Shown: piece after piece, positions 47,220-59,262 of the stretch | Layout: each line of letters starts with the position of its first letter | Position numbering within the stretch: the first letter of the stretch is position 1 | From: Cynocephalus volans | Taxonomy: Eukaryota; Chordata; Mammalia; Dermoptera; Cynocephalidae | Length of the DNA: 64,000 bases | Direction of reading: 5' to 3' | Assembly (NCBI RefSeq): GCF_027409185.1 | Contig: NC_084460.1 | Span: forward strand, 145,188,569-145,252,568 | The notes under the pieces: model-generated | Databases searched by the model: none | Told to the model about the DNA's origin: nothing | Seen by the model: only the letters and a program-made list of their open reading frames with translations | Position numbers and translations under genes: made by a program

Positions 47220-47635
47220 ATGTAATTATTTTTTAAATCAGCACACAGAAGAAAGAAATATGTAATTATGCTGTCTTTTAGAATTACCAACATAATTATC
47301 TTTATTAGAACTCTTTCTTATTTATGTAAATTTAAGTTACTGTCTGATGTTATTCTTCTCAGCCTTCAGAACTTTCCTTAATTAAGCAAGTCTATTAACA
47401 ATAAATTCTCTCCGTTTTTGTTTATTCTGGAATATTTCTGTTACCTTTATATTTGACAGATAGATTTGCTGGATATAGATTTCTTGGTTTAGGGTTTGGG
47501 GTCTTTTTTTCTTGATTTTGAATATTAATCCTACTGTCTTCTGCTCTCTGTTGTTTCTGAGGAGCCAACTGTTAATCTTATTGTGATTCTCTTACACAGG
47601 ATGAGGTATTTTTCCCTTCCTACTTTTAAGAATTT
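47220..47635 (-). mobile_element. Ancient L1 internal region, left part of a nest
   Basis: Reversed old L1 (ttgctggatatagatttcttgg; ggagccaactgttaatcttatt). It is interrupted at 47635 and appears to resume at 51873-52080 (aacattttgactatcaagtatc ... gcttcttggttgtgcac). Confidence 0.65.
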
Positions 47636-47677
47636 TGCAAACTGTACATCTGACAGAGAATTAATATTCAGAATATA

Positions 47678-50600
47678 TTTTTGTGTCTTCTTTAATTTCA
47701 TTAAGAAGTGGTTTGTAATTCTCATTGTAGAGGTCTTTCACCTCCTTGGTTAAATTGATCCCTAGGTATTTTATTTGTTTGTGACAATTGTAAATGTGTT
47801 TAATTTCTTTATTTCTCTTTCTGTTAGTTCATTTTTTGAGAATATAAATGCAACTGATTTGGGGGCATTTATTTTGTATTATTTATTCAGTAAATAGAAC
47901 ATTACTGAAGTTAATAACTATCTCTAGGAGTTTTCTTTTTTTCTTCCAAATTTTATTTTATTTTGTCAATATACAATGTGGTTGATTATTGTGGCCCATT
48001 ACGGAAACCTCCCTCCCTCTTCCCTCTTCCCCTTTCCTCCCAACAGTGTCCTTTCTGTTTGCTTGTCGTATCAACTTCAAGGATTTGTAATTGTTGTGTC
48101 TTCTTCTCCGCCCCCCCTGATTTTTTGTGTATTCATTTATTTATTTTTAGCTCCCACAAATAAGTGAGAACATGTGATATTTCTCTTTCTTTGCCTGACT
48201 TGTTTCACTTAATATAATTCTCTCTAGGTCCATCCATGTTGTGGAAAATGGCAGTATTTCATTCTTTTTTATAGCTGAGTAGTATTCCATTGTGTAGATG
48301 TACCACATTTTCCGTATCCACTCATCTGATGATGGGCATTTGGGCTGGTTCCAACTCTTGGCTATTGTAAAGAGTGCTGCAATAAACATTGGGGAACAGG
48401 TATACCTTTGATTTGATGATTTCCATTCCTCTGGGTATATTCCCAGCAGTGGGATAGCTGGGTGATGTGGTAGATCTATCTGCAATTGTTTCAGGAACTT
48501 CCATACCATTTTCCATAGAGGCTGCACCATTTTGCAGTCCCACCAACAATGTATGAGAGTTCCTTTTCCTCTGCAACCTCACCAGCATTTATCATTCACA
48601 GTCTTTTGGATATTAGCCATCCTAACTGGGGTGAGATGGTATCCCAGTGTGGTTTTGATTTGCATTTCACGATTGCTGAGTGATGTTGAGCATTTTTTCA
48701 TATGTCTGTTGGCCATTAATATATCTTCCTTAGAGAAATGCCTATATAGCTCTTTTGTCCATTTTTTAATTGGGTTACTTGTTTTTTTGTTATAAAGTTG
48801 TTTCATTTCCTTGTATATTCTGAATATTAATCCTTTGCCAGAAGTATATTTTGCAAATATATTCTCCCACTCTGTTGGTTTTCTTTTAACTCTGTTAATT
48901 GTTTCTTTTGCTGTACAGTAGATTTTTAGTTTGATATAATCCCACTTGTTTATTTTTCCTTGGGTTGCCCGTGCTTTGGGGGTCATATTCATGAAGTCTG
49001 TGTCCAGTCCTACTTCCTGAAGTGTTTCTCCTATGTTTTCTTTAAGAAGTTTTATTGTTTTAAGGTGTATAGTTAATTGTTTAATCCATTTTGAGTTGAC
49101 TTTAGTATATGGTGAAAGGTATGGGTCTAGTTTCATTCTCCTGCATATGGATATCCAGTTATCCCAGCACCATTTGCTGAAGAGGCAGTCTCTTCCCCAG
49201 TGTATAGGCTTGGTGCCTTTGTCAAAGATCAGATGGCTGTAGGTGTGTGGGTTGATTACTGGATTCTCTATTCTATTCCATTGTTCACTGCATTTGTTTT
49301 TATGCCAGTACCATGCTGTTTTGATTATTATAGCTTTATAGTATAGTTTAAAGTCAGGTAGTGTTATGCCTCCAGCTTTATTTTTTTTTGCTCAGAATTG
49401 CTTTGGCTATGCGTGGTCTTTTATTGTTCCATATAAATGTCTGGATAATTTTTTCCATTTCAGAGAAAAAATGTCATTGGAATTTTGATGGGGATTGCAT
49501 TGAATTTATAGATCACTTTGGATAGTATGGACATTTTCACAATGTTTTTTCTTCCAATCCAAGAGCATGGGATATCTTTCCATCTTCTTGTATCCTCTCT
49601 AATTTCTCTGAGCAGTGGTTTGTAGTTCTCATTACAGAGATTTTTCACATCCTTGGTTAACTCAATTCCTAAGTATTTTATTTTTTTGGTGGCTATTGTA
49701 AATAGGCAAGCTTTCTTGATTTCTCTTTCTGCATGTTCATTATTGGAGAATAGAAATGCTAGTGATTTTTGTGTGTTGATTTTGTATCCTGCAACTTTTC
49801 TGAAATCATTTATCAACTCCAAGAGTTTTTTTGTAGATGCTTTAGGCTGTTCAATATGTAGGATCATGTCATCTGCAAACAGGGACGGTTTGACTTCATC
49901 TTTTCCAATCTGGATGCCCTTTATTTCCTTCTCTTTTCTGACTGCTCTGGCTAGTACTTCCAACACTGTTTTGAGTAGAAGTGGTGAGAGTGGGCATCTT
50001 TGTCTGGTTCCTGTTCTTAAAGGAAAAGCTTTCACCTTTTCCCCATTCAGGATGATATTGGCAGTGGGTTTATCATATATGGCTTTAATTATGTTGAGAA
50101 AATTTCCATCTATACCTAACTTATAGAGGGTCTTTTTCATGAATGAATGTTGAATTTTATCAAATTCTTTTTCAGCATCTATAGAGATGATCATATGGTC
50201 CCTATGTTTGATTTTATTAACATGGTGTATCACGTTTATTGATTTGCGTATGTTGAACCAATCCTGCATCCCTGGGACAAATGCCACCTGATCATGGTGA
50301 ATAATTTTACGTATATGTTGCTGTATTCTGTTAGCTAGTATTTTACTGAGGATTTTTGCATCTAAATTCATCAAGGATATCGGCCTGTAATTTTCTTTTT
50401 TAGTTATATCTTTACCTGGTTTTGGTATCAGGATGATGTTTGCTTCATAGAATGAGCTTGGGAGATTTGCCTCTGTTTCAATCTTTTGGAATAGTTTGTA
50501 AAGAATTGGTGTCAATTCCTCTTTGAACATTTGGTAAAATTCTGCTGTGAATCCATCTGGTCCAAATTTGGAAATCTGGAAGAAATGGATAAATTTCTGG

Positions 50601-50926
50601 ACACACATAAGCTACCAAAACTGAACCAAGAAGATGTAGAAAATCTGAACAGACCAATAACAATAAAGGAGATTGAAGCTATTATCAGAAGGCTCCCAAC
50701 AAAGAAAAGCTCTCTAGGAGTTTTTTGATACAGTCTTTAGGCTTCTCTATATACTGTATCATGTCATCTGCAAATAGGGAAAGTTTGACTCCATCTTTTC
50801 CAATCTGGATTCCCTTTATTTCTTTCTCTTGCCTGATTGCTCTGGCTAGTACCTCCAGTACTATGTTAAATAGTAGTGGTGAGAGTGGGCATCCTTGTCT
50901 TGTTCCTGTTCTTAAGGGAAAGGCCC
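47678..50926 (-). mobile_element. Internal ORF2-only L1 fragment (third level), split by another L1
   Basis: 47678-47934 and 50711-50926 form one minus-strand ORF2 segment (reverse-transcriptase to downstream region). They are flanked by the 10-bp duplication tcagaatata (47668-47677 and 50927-50936). It has no L1 3' UTR. Its minus-strand 3' end is the A-rich ORF2 sequence gaagacacaaaaa. Confidence 0.75.
47935..50710 (-). mobile_element. Youngest L1 of the nest, with 5' inversion (fourth level)
   Basis: 2.78 kb flanked by tctctaggagtttt (47921-47934 and 50711-50724). The minus strand holds the 3' UTR and ORF2. A 382-codon stretch at 49460-50608 contains the reverse-transcriptase core, with FADD motif ([11 protein letters not shown]), and 48579-49136 holds the C-terminal region. 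50568-50710 is plus-strand ORF2 (the [19 protein letters not shown] part), an inverted 5' end from twin priming. Frameshifts near 49136-49460 make it inactive. Confidence 0.9.
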
Positions 50927-51872
50927 TCAGAATATACAAGGAACTCAAACAACTACACAGCAAAAAATAAATAAATAAAAAGAAATAAAAAATAACCCAG
51001 TTAAAAAATGGGAAAAGAAGTGTAAGAGACATTTTTAGAAGCAATACACACAAATAGCCAACAGGTACTTGAAAAAATGCACAACATCACTAATCATCAG
51101 AGAAATGCAAATAAAAACCACAATGAGATCTCTCATCCCAGTTAGACAGGTAATAATCAAAAAGACTGAGAATAACAAATTCTGGCAAGGATGTAGAGAA
51201 AGGGGAATACTTCTACTCTCTTGCTAGGGCTGTACATTACTACAGTCACTATGGAAAACAGTACAGAGTTTTCCCAAATAACTACAGATATATTTACCAT
51301 ACAATCTAGCAATCCCACTTCTAGGTATATACCCAAAGGAATGGAAATCAGGCTGTCGAAGGGATACCTGCACTCCTACATTCATTGCAGCTCTGTTCAC
51401 AATAGCCAAGAATGGAACCAAACTAATGCCCATCGGCAGATGACTGAATAAGAAAAATGTGGTATATTTACACAATGGAAATCTACTCAGCCATAAAAAA
51501 ATAATGAAATTCTGCCATTTGCAGCAACATGGATGAGCTTGGAGAAAATTATGCTGTGAAATAAGCCTGGCACAGGGGGAAAAATACTGCATGTCCTCAC
51601 TCATAAGTGTTCTCATAAGAGAGAAAGAAGGAAGGAAAGACTGCAGTGGTGTGTTGAACTTGCAGAGGGAGAGAACACACCTACAGTTGCTGGGGCAGGG
51701 AGAGGGGCACTGGGGACAGATTTGGTGGGGACATGGGGAATAATTGCAATTTGAGGTGGTAGGCACGCTGACAACATTGTTTTGCTCACCACAACTTGGG
51801 CACAGGTATGGATGGTCAGCTCTTGCACCACAAAAATGTATAATCAATAAAAAAAAAAAAAGAAAACATTTT

Positions 51873-52080
51873 TCTTAATCTATAGCTTTAACATTTTGAC
51901 TATCAAGTATCTGGGTTTGGATAACTTTTCATTTACCCTACTTAGAGCTTGTCAAGCTTCTTGGTTGTGCACTTTATGTTTTTCACCAAATTTGAGAATT
52001 ACACCAGTCTTTAAGGCTTTCACCAATTTCCTGTAGACATAACCTCTCTGCTATGGAACAGAAGCTAGAGCAGCATGGGG
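51873..52080 (-). mobile_element. Ancient L1 internal region, right part of the nest
   Basis: Continues the reversed old L1 broken at 47635 (gagcttgtcaagcttcttgg ... tttttcaccaaatttgag). Confidence 0.6.
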
Positions 52081-52560
52081 TAGAGAAAACACAAACCAGC
52101 TTTCACTCATACTGTTTCTACAGAGAGGGAGCTGTAAGAGTTGGGAGGTAACAGGAACTGGTACTGCCACTGAGCTGCCACCACTGCCACATATAATCTT
52201 CTGCAGCATGGAGCTGGGGAAATAGAATCTGATAATATTTCCTGGCTTCCAATTTTACTTGAAATACCTCTTCTGCTACAGGGAGTAGAAGAAGTAAAAG
52301 CTGCCACTCAGCTTCTGAGCCCGCCGGAATAGGTCTTCTACAACCCAGACCTGTGTGGAAAGATGGGTGCAGTACCCAGCTCAAATGCCCCGGCCTCCCA
52401 CTGGTCTAACCAAGTTTCCACATGTTTTGTTAAATAAATGCTTCTCAATTTGTCGTAAGTTCTTTGGTCGTCTCTAGAGACTGAATGATTGCCTTGCTCA
52501 TTTGATCAAGTTTCTCACACCATTCTGGAAGTTGCACCTTAAAAAAAATATGTTTTTATC
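52081..52560. other. Unassigned, possibly old L1 5' sequence
   Basis: Somewhat GC-richer stretch following the reversed old L1. It may be that element's 5' leader. Open frames on the minus strand at 52107-52384 overlap one another and look spurious. Confidence 0.35.
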
Positions 52561-53949
52561 ATTCACGTTATATCACATAGATTAAGAAAATGAGCATTTG
52601 CCCAATTGCATTGATATGAAATACTGCTTTTATTCTTGTGTCTATGCATGTAAAGACCTAGCTAAGACTAGTGAGGTCTACAAGGTTTGTGGAATTTTAT
52701 GTCCATCTTTATCCAAGATTCATATTTTAATTTAAATCTGTTATTCTTTCTACTACAGCATACTGCCTTCTACAGATGGAATAAATACAAGCCTCCTTCT
52801 TTGTTCCAAAGAATACTGAGTAGATCAATTTAATTGTCATTAAATATTATTTAAATATGATTAAAGGAATAAAACTTCATAATTAAAGTAATCTTTGCAA
52901 TTGCTTAAATAATTTACAGCACAGTATTTCTCAAGGCATGCTCCAAGGCTCATGAGAATCACAATCACCTATATATTTATTACAATGCAGAACCTTTGGC
53001 CCTACCAAAAAAAAGGTGAATCAAATAATTCTGAGCATGTACATACTAACAACCAACAACCTCAAGTAAATAAACTCTATCACTTGCATCTGTTTTCTTT
53101 AAGTCGATGTTGCTAATGTTACATAGAATGGTTAGAAATGTTATATAGGTATGTATAAACAAACACTAAATACATTTTAAGAGCTCAAACCATACTCAAT
53201 TAATTAATTATACTGCAGTATTATATAAACACAAATGGAGAACTATCTAACATAAATTAAACACTTGCTACAATATGGAACTCTGAGAAGGCTCCCCAAA
53301 AATGTCATTATTACAGAAAGAACTACACTTGCTTTATATAAGTAGTCCTTGCTTATCTGATGATGACTCTACAGAAATTAGTGTCAGCCCTTTTTATGGA
53401 TATATTTCTTTCCAAAGCACCAAACTTTGTGTAAATTTTTATTATCAGTAACCATTTGAATTAATCATAATCAACTAATCTTTAACAGGTAGTTTGTCAG
53501 TCTTTAAGAAGAAATTATTGTCAGGAACTGGGGTACTGGCATCTGAGATTTTACCCTACTTGCAAGCTAATTAATTAGTCTGCCAAAGTTTCATGGATGG
53601 CATTTGAAGATATGAGACTTCTGGGTCAGAGAGAAAGGATTTTATTACTCACAGTAGTAGCTGTATGTAGAGTGTCAGCAAATCAGTTCCTCAAACCTCA
53701 ATTCTCACCTAGTCAGAGGCTGACTTTCACTCCCTCAGTTCTCATCCTGTTGAATGAGAGAAGCAAGGAGATGGAATGTGTCTGACTGCATCTCCATCCC
53801 CATACATCTTCATCCATTCCCTTTTTACATTATTATTCTCTCCCACTTTCTTCTTCTGCAGACTCTATGGTCCTTATTCATATTCTGTTGTTTTTTTTTT
53901 CTCTGTTTATTTTCTTCCTTCCCAGACATGAGCCTTCTCAACACCTATT
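52561..53949. other. No gene recognised
   Basis: AT-rich, apparently unique DNA. A T-rich pyrimidine stretch lies at 53815-53925. No repeat or gene identified. Confidence 0.4.
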
Positions 53950-54205
53950 AGCACATAGTGTGCTGATTAAGAGCAAAGATTCTGGAGCCAGATTACCTAG
54001 ATTTAATCTTATTTTCTTAGCACTAACTAGATTGAGTAATTTGCTTGATTGCTTCATGCTTCAGTTTCCTCGTGTGTATAATGAGGAAAATATAGTTGCT
54101 ACCTCATGGGGTACCATGAAGATTAAATGGGAAAATATTTATAAGATACTTAGAACACTGTCTTACACATAATGTGTCATATAAATACTTGCTAAATAAA
54201 TAAAC
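53950..54205 (-). mobile_element. MIR element
   Basis: Reverse-complement MIR order is visible: ttaagagcaaagattctggag, then tgcttcagtttcctcgtgtg, then gctacctcatggggtacc, then acttagaacactgtcttaca. Confidence 0.85.
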
Positions 54206-54843
54206 CTTTACAGAATATACCCCAAATGATTTAAAAAGGTTAAAATGTATAAATTTGGCATTTTTCCTTAAAATCAAATACCACATGTGTTCTTCACTAG
54301 ACATATATATGCATGAATCTCCTACATTCTGGGACTTAGGTTAAACCGCTCTGCTTGAATATTCAACTCAATCTCATTAGACTACTGAATTAGGAAATAG
54401 CCTAGTAAATTCTTATAAACTAATTCCCTATAAATTCATTTTAGCACTATGTTACCTCCAATCAATCATTTTATTCAGTCTATGTAAGGAGGGAGAGGGA
54501 TAGTAAATGAATCCATAAATAATTTTACCAGTCTTTATTGAATTGTTTTTACATCCTTTTATTGACTCTGCCAATAATCTAGGCAATGAAATACTAATAC
54601 TATAATTAGAGAAACAAAGTGCATGGATAATTGGAAAAAAGTATACTCAATGTAAATAATTGTGAGTGATTCTTCAACTTTACGTCTTTTCAGCGTTCAA
54701 GGATTTATACCTTCTGGGAGAAGAAGAGTGCTTAAAATGCTGTATATCAGCAGAATCTCAAAAAAAAAAATCTTTACCAAGGATTTCTAGACTGATGAAC
54801 GGTATAAGATGCCATGGAAAATATTTTAAATTAGTTTTTCTTT
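54206..54843. other. No gene recognised
   Basis: Unassigned AT-rich DNA between the MIR and the SINE. Confidence 0.4.
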
Positions 54844-54942
54844 CTTTTTTTTTTGTGGCTGGCCAGCATGGGGATCCAAACCTTAGCATTATTGGTATAA
54901 GGCAGTGTTCTAACCAACTGAGCTAAGAAGCCAGCCCACAAA
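54844..54942 (-). mobile_element. tRNA-Ile-derived SINE (CYN-like)
   Basis: A T-run at its low-coordinate end (reversed tail) is followed by tggctggccagcatggggatcc and ctaaccaactgagctaagaag. Its reverse complement has AGCTCAGTTGGTTAGA (A box) and GGTTTGGATCCCC (B box). It abuts a plus-strand L1. Confidence 0.8.
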
Positions 54943-55353
54943 AGGCCAACAGTTATATGAAAAAATGCTCAGCACCACTAGTCATTAGAGAAATGCAAAT
55001 CAAAACCACACTGAGATATCTCACTGCAGTTAGACTTGTCATTATTTAAAAAACCAAGAATAACAAATGCTGGTGAGAATGCAGGGGAAAAGGAACCCTT
55101 TACACTGTTGGTGGGATTGTAAATTAGCACAGCCTTCATGGAAAACAGTGTGGAGGTTTCTCAAACAGCTACAGATAGAGCTCCATATGATCCAGCAATC
55201 CCACTACTGGGTATGTATCCAAAGGAACGGAAATCATCATGTCAAAGCGATACCACCTGCACTCCCATGTTCACTGCAGTTCTATTTACAATAGTCAAAA
55301 TATGGAACCAACCTAAGTGTCCACTGACAAATGACTGGATAAATAAAATGTGG

Positions 55354-55384
<31 letters not shown>

Positions 55385-55785
55385 GAATGCTACTCGACCA
55401 TAAAAAAGAATGAAATTCTGCCATTTGCAACAAAATGGATGAGTCTGGAGAAAATTATGTTAAACCAAATAAGCCAGACAAAGAAACAGAAGTTCCACAT
55501 GTTCTCACTCATAACTGGCTGCTAGGAATGAAAGAAGGGAGGGAGGGAGGGGGAAAGAGAGGGAAGAAATAAGGAAGGAATGAAGGAAAGAAAGAAGGAA
55601 AAGACACATCAATATGTTGAAATTTCAGAAGGAGAGAACAAACCTAAGGATACTAGAGATGGAGGGAGAGGAAGAGAGGGTGTTTGGGAAGTGATAAGTT
55701 GGGTAAAGGGCATAAGGAAATATCATGATTTGTAAGAATGAATATGCTAACAATAAATTTAAAAATTAATTTAAAAAAAGAATTG
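54943..55785 (+). mobile_element. 5'-truncated L1 3' end
   Basis: aaaaatgctcagcaccactag ... ggtatgtatccaaaggaacgg ... gaatggaatgctactcgacc ... a 3' tail of tttaaaaattaattt. It contains an AT microsatellite at 55352-55377 and a purine-rich GGGA/GAAGG tract at 55527-55605. Confidence 0.9.
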
Positions 55786-56412
55786 TAACAGGAGATGAAA
55801 TGTGACTTTACCAGTACAATCCTGAAAACAAAACATAATCAAAGCAATGGCTACTAGGAGGTGGAAGTGGTCCACTCAAAACAAAAATGAGCCAGTCAGG
55901 AGCAAAGGGCACAGCAACAGTTTTGGGTGATCCTTCAGACATTTTGCTTGTTGACTTGCTGGAGAGCCAAAGAATAATAATGTATGCTTATTATGAGAGT
56001 GTTTTGAGAAAGCCAAAGCTTTAGCAGAAAAATGCCTGAGAAAGCTCCACCAGAGAGTCTTTCTCCACCATAACAATGTTCCTGCTCACTCATCTCATCA
56101 AACAAGGGCAATTTTGTGAGAGTTTCAATAGGAAATTAGTAGGCATTCACGTTGCAGTCCTAATTTGCTCTTTCTGACTTCTTTTTTTTTTCCTAATCTC
56201 AAAAATTATTTAAAGTTAATAATGTAAAAAAGTCTTCACTGATATGGTTAAATTCCCAGGACCCTCAGTTCTTTAGGGATGGACTAAATGGCTGATATTA
56301 TTGCTTACAAAAGTGTCTTGAATTTGTTGGAGCTTAGGTTGAGAAATAAAGTTTTATTTTTTATGTTTATCTTTTAATTCCATTTTCCATGAATTTTTTA
56401 AAGTCCCTTCAT
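55786..56412 (+). mobile_element. Mariner-family DNA transposon fossil, transposase 3' part
   Basis: Cut-and-paste transposon remnant. The sequence follows a mammalian mariner transposase gene: ttgcttgttgacttgctggag (second catalytic block), cttattatgagagtgttttgag, then ctccaccataacaatgttcc. At the last point the Asp codon of the HHDN motif reads TAA, so a catalytic residue is lost. It continues through tttctgacttct and ccaggaccctcagttctttag to an end near ttttttaaagtcccttc (56395-56411), probably the terminal inverted repeat. Multiple stops; the 5' half is absent or displaced by the L1 and SINE to its left. Confidence 0.8.
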
Positions 56413-56429
56413 ACACTGAAAACTACAAT

Positions 56430-56570
56430 ATATTGTTGAAGAGAATTAAAGAAGGACTAAATAAATGGAAATATACATCATGTTTACATATCAAAAATCT
56501 CAATATTTCTAAAAATGCCAGTTTACCCCAAATTGATAGATTTAATGCAATCCCAATCAAACTTTTTTGA
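56430..56570 (+). mobile_element. Ancient L1 ORF2 fragment
   Basis: gccagtttaccccaaattgata and ttaatgcaatcccaatcaaa are L1 ORF2 landmarks. Confidence 0.65.
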
Positions 56571-56584
56571 TAGAAGCTCCTTCT

Positions 56585-57180
56585 TTTGTTTTATTTTTTA
56601 ATTGATGTGTAATAATTGTACATATTTATGGGGTACAGAATAATATTTTGATACATATATACACTGATGATCAAAACAGTTTAATTATCATATCAATTAC
56701 CACAAACATTTATCATTCTTTGTGATGAGAACATTTGAACTTCTGTCTTCTAGACATTTAAAAATATACAACAAATTATTGTTCATTATAGACATTTAGC
56801 ACTCCTAAATTTATTTATTCTAAATAGAATACTAGCAATTATTCTTACCTAGCTGTAATTTTGTATCTTTTAACTAACCTCTCCTTATCCCACTACCCTC
56901 TAGTAACCTCAGTTTTACTCCCTACTCTATAAGCTTACTTCTTTTAGTTCTTACATACAAATGAGCACATGCAGTATTTATCTTTACGTGCCTGACTTAT
57001 TTCACTTAACATAATGTCTTTCAGGCTCATTCATGTTGCTGCAAATAACATGACTTCATTCTTTCTTTGGATAAACAGTATTTCATTGTGTATATGTACC
57101 ACATTTTCTTTTAAAAATTTTTTTATTGAAACAATTGATTTTACATGTATACACACACACATATATGTACAGCTTTAATA
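56585..57180 (-). mobile_element. L1 3' ends, minus strand (two abutting)
   Basis: 56585-57108 is a reversed L1 3' UTR and ORF2 end. 57109-57180 starts a second reversed 3' end (ttttattgaaacaattgatt), like the complement of 29380-29420. Confidence 0.75.
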
Positions 57181-58189
57181 TCAATACTTGTCTGAGTATC
57201 CAGGCTAACAAAAACTCATTAAGTTTCTAGTGTTTATCTATTAGTAAGATGCTCCCATTATTTAACAGTGCCTCTAGTCTCTGTGGTCACCTGGCCTTAT
57301 CCTCCCACTTTTTAGACAGTAAGTGTGTTGACTTCATTTGACTAGTAAATATAATATTTGCCAGTTTCCCAGCAAAACATCTCATATACCCATCTATGTT
57401 TTACATATTTGCTTCATCTCTTCTAAGTCAAGTCTATTTCTCTGTGTTCTTTCCATTTTGCTAATGCCACTAACAACAATCAGTCAATGCTTCTAGTCAT
57501 TTTCCCTGTTTGCCTTTTCTATTAATCAATTTTACTTAACCCTAGATGTTTGAAGCTATATTGTCTAAATTCCATTGACAAGATTTGTACCCAAAAATTT
57601 GCCTCAAAAAACTTCCACTCCATTAAACTAAGGATGAGTTAGCAGCCATCCCAGCACCAAAGTCTCAAAAGATCTTCCCTACTCAATGTTCTAGAGGAGA
57701 GTTGTATAATCATAAGATCACTGTAATAGATTTCAAGTGTACAATGACAATCAAACTCATTTACCCAATGTTTATTTAGCCAAATTTATTACCCGAGGTT
57801 ATTTAATTTTAAGCAGAAATACCAAATAGGTAAAACAGCAGTTTGCACAGCAGCAGAATTACAGAGGCCTTGGATACACAGATACAACTTCCCAATTCTT
57901 GATCACTGAATGTAAACTAATATAAGTAAAATCAGATCAGCACAAAGAAGGTGCAGGTTCAAGGGTCTCTGAGCTTAAGTAGCTTGCTTGTCACCTAGGA
58001 CCTAGAGGGATGTTTACCTTGCCTCCATTTTTCAGTACAGCTGCATTCCATAAAATACAGGTCATATAATAAACAATCTTGACAACTGGTGCAATATTCT
58101 TAGGAAATTTTCAGATCAGCACTCCATTCAGACCAATCCCAGAATTTATTCTGAATTGATGCATATCTCAAGCTGAACCTGCAAGATTG
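57181..58189. other. No gene recognised
   Basis: Unassigned, AT-rich. Parts of 57850-58140 may belong to the same old retroviral-type element as the LTR-like sequence that follows. Confidence 0.35.
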
Positions 58190-58850
58190 TCTAAATGTAG
58201 CTTCCTTAGGTGGCTCTCGAAGTGGAGGAAAAGACTACAATTCAACTGTTATCCCTTTCTTTCTGAGATAATATAATAAAATAGCTGGGATTTTTGTAGA
58301 GGATTCATAAAGCAAACGTACTTCACAGGGCCTGGTTTTCCAAAGCCTTGCAGTTTCACCTATTGACCTTGCAAAGGACAAGAAATTTTCCTCAGGCCAT
58401 AAAGTCTCTGGTGTAACATAAAGATTTGTACCACAGCAAGGTTGCTGGCTCAAAGACAGACTAGTTACTGATTGATATGTATAGATACTGGGAAGCCCCT
58501 GTAGGGAGAAAGAATGTTTGCTAAGATCAAGCTTTTGTTGATAGGACCACTTAATTGCCTTAATAGAATGTCATCTGACTTGTTTCTCTGAACGTTACCA
58601 GCCTATATTGTTAAACTATAACCCCACCTATGTCTCTTCGTATAACTTCCTGGGGTGGAAAATAAATGCAGGAAGAGAACCCCAATTCGGGGTTAATTTC
58701 CCAAGGAAGGGTTGCCTCTCACTTGAGGGTTCTGGGGAAGTTAACCACTTTGGGGCTTCTCACTCCTCAGAAGAAATGGGCTTTGAGTAATCCTTTGCAT
58801 CTCCAACACCCAGGGGAAGAGAGGTGACAAGTCCATGGGGGGCAAAGCAA
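58190..58850 (+). mobile_element. Putative retroviral LTR (ERV1-like)
   Basis: Contains gtggaaaataaatgcagg (polyadenylation signal at 58658). It is followed by a U5-like segment with two GGGGTT/GGGTT blocks and ctggggaagttaaccactttg. No internal viral genes are visible on either side and no target-site duplication was found, so the limits are uncertain. Confidence 0.4.
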
Positions 58851-59262
58851 CAGATTTTGTTAAAAATTATCCTGATAAAATCATATATTACTTGTGCAAT
58901 TATAAAGACAGCAAAAGAGTGTAAAAATAACACATATAGCTGTTTTATCAAATAAAACCATATACATGAAAAAATCTATTTATTTACATTTACATAAATA
59001 ACAAAAATTATTTAGGATATTACTGTAAAAAGACCAATAATAAACTATATAAGTATGATTTTTTTTTAAAGAAAATAAAAATGTTAAGGAAACTAAGACT
59101 TAATTTACAGTGCTTGCAACATAATTCTCAAAGACTGTTAAGATGTTGCCAAAAATTACCAGCAAATACAGACAGTTTTTAAGAGTCAATAAGATTAATC
59201 ATGTGGGATATTTTTAAAAGATATTTTGATATTGGGGACCTATTGGAATTAATCTCTCTCTC
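58851..59262. other. No gene recognised
   Basis: AT-rich unassigned sequence. Confidence 0.4.

Larger units (their letters stand above)
47636..51872 (+). mobile_element. L1 3' part, plus strand (second level), split at 47677
   Basis: 47636-47677 (ttttgcaaactgtacatctg ... tcagaatata) connects to 50937-51872 (caaggaactcaaac ... caataaaaaaaaaaaa). Together these are an L1 ORF2 3' end plus 3' UTR with a poly(A) tail. Everything between is later insertion. Confidence 0.8.

Noticed and set aside
49460-50608. 382-codon reverse-transcriptase ORF as a possible functional gene
   Set aside because: It is part of a 5'-truncated, inverted L1 with frameshifts downstream. There is no endonuclease domain and no ORF1.
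54880-54935. A functional tRNA-Ile gene
   Set aside because: The A and B boxes are recognisable, but the cloverleaf is degenerate and the element has a poly(A) tail at the SINE 3' end.
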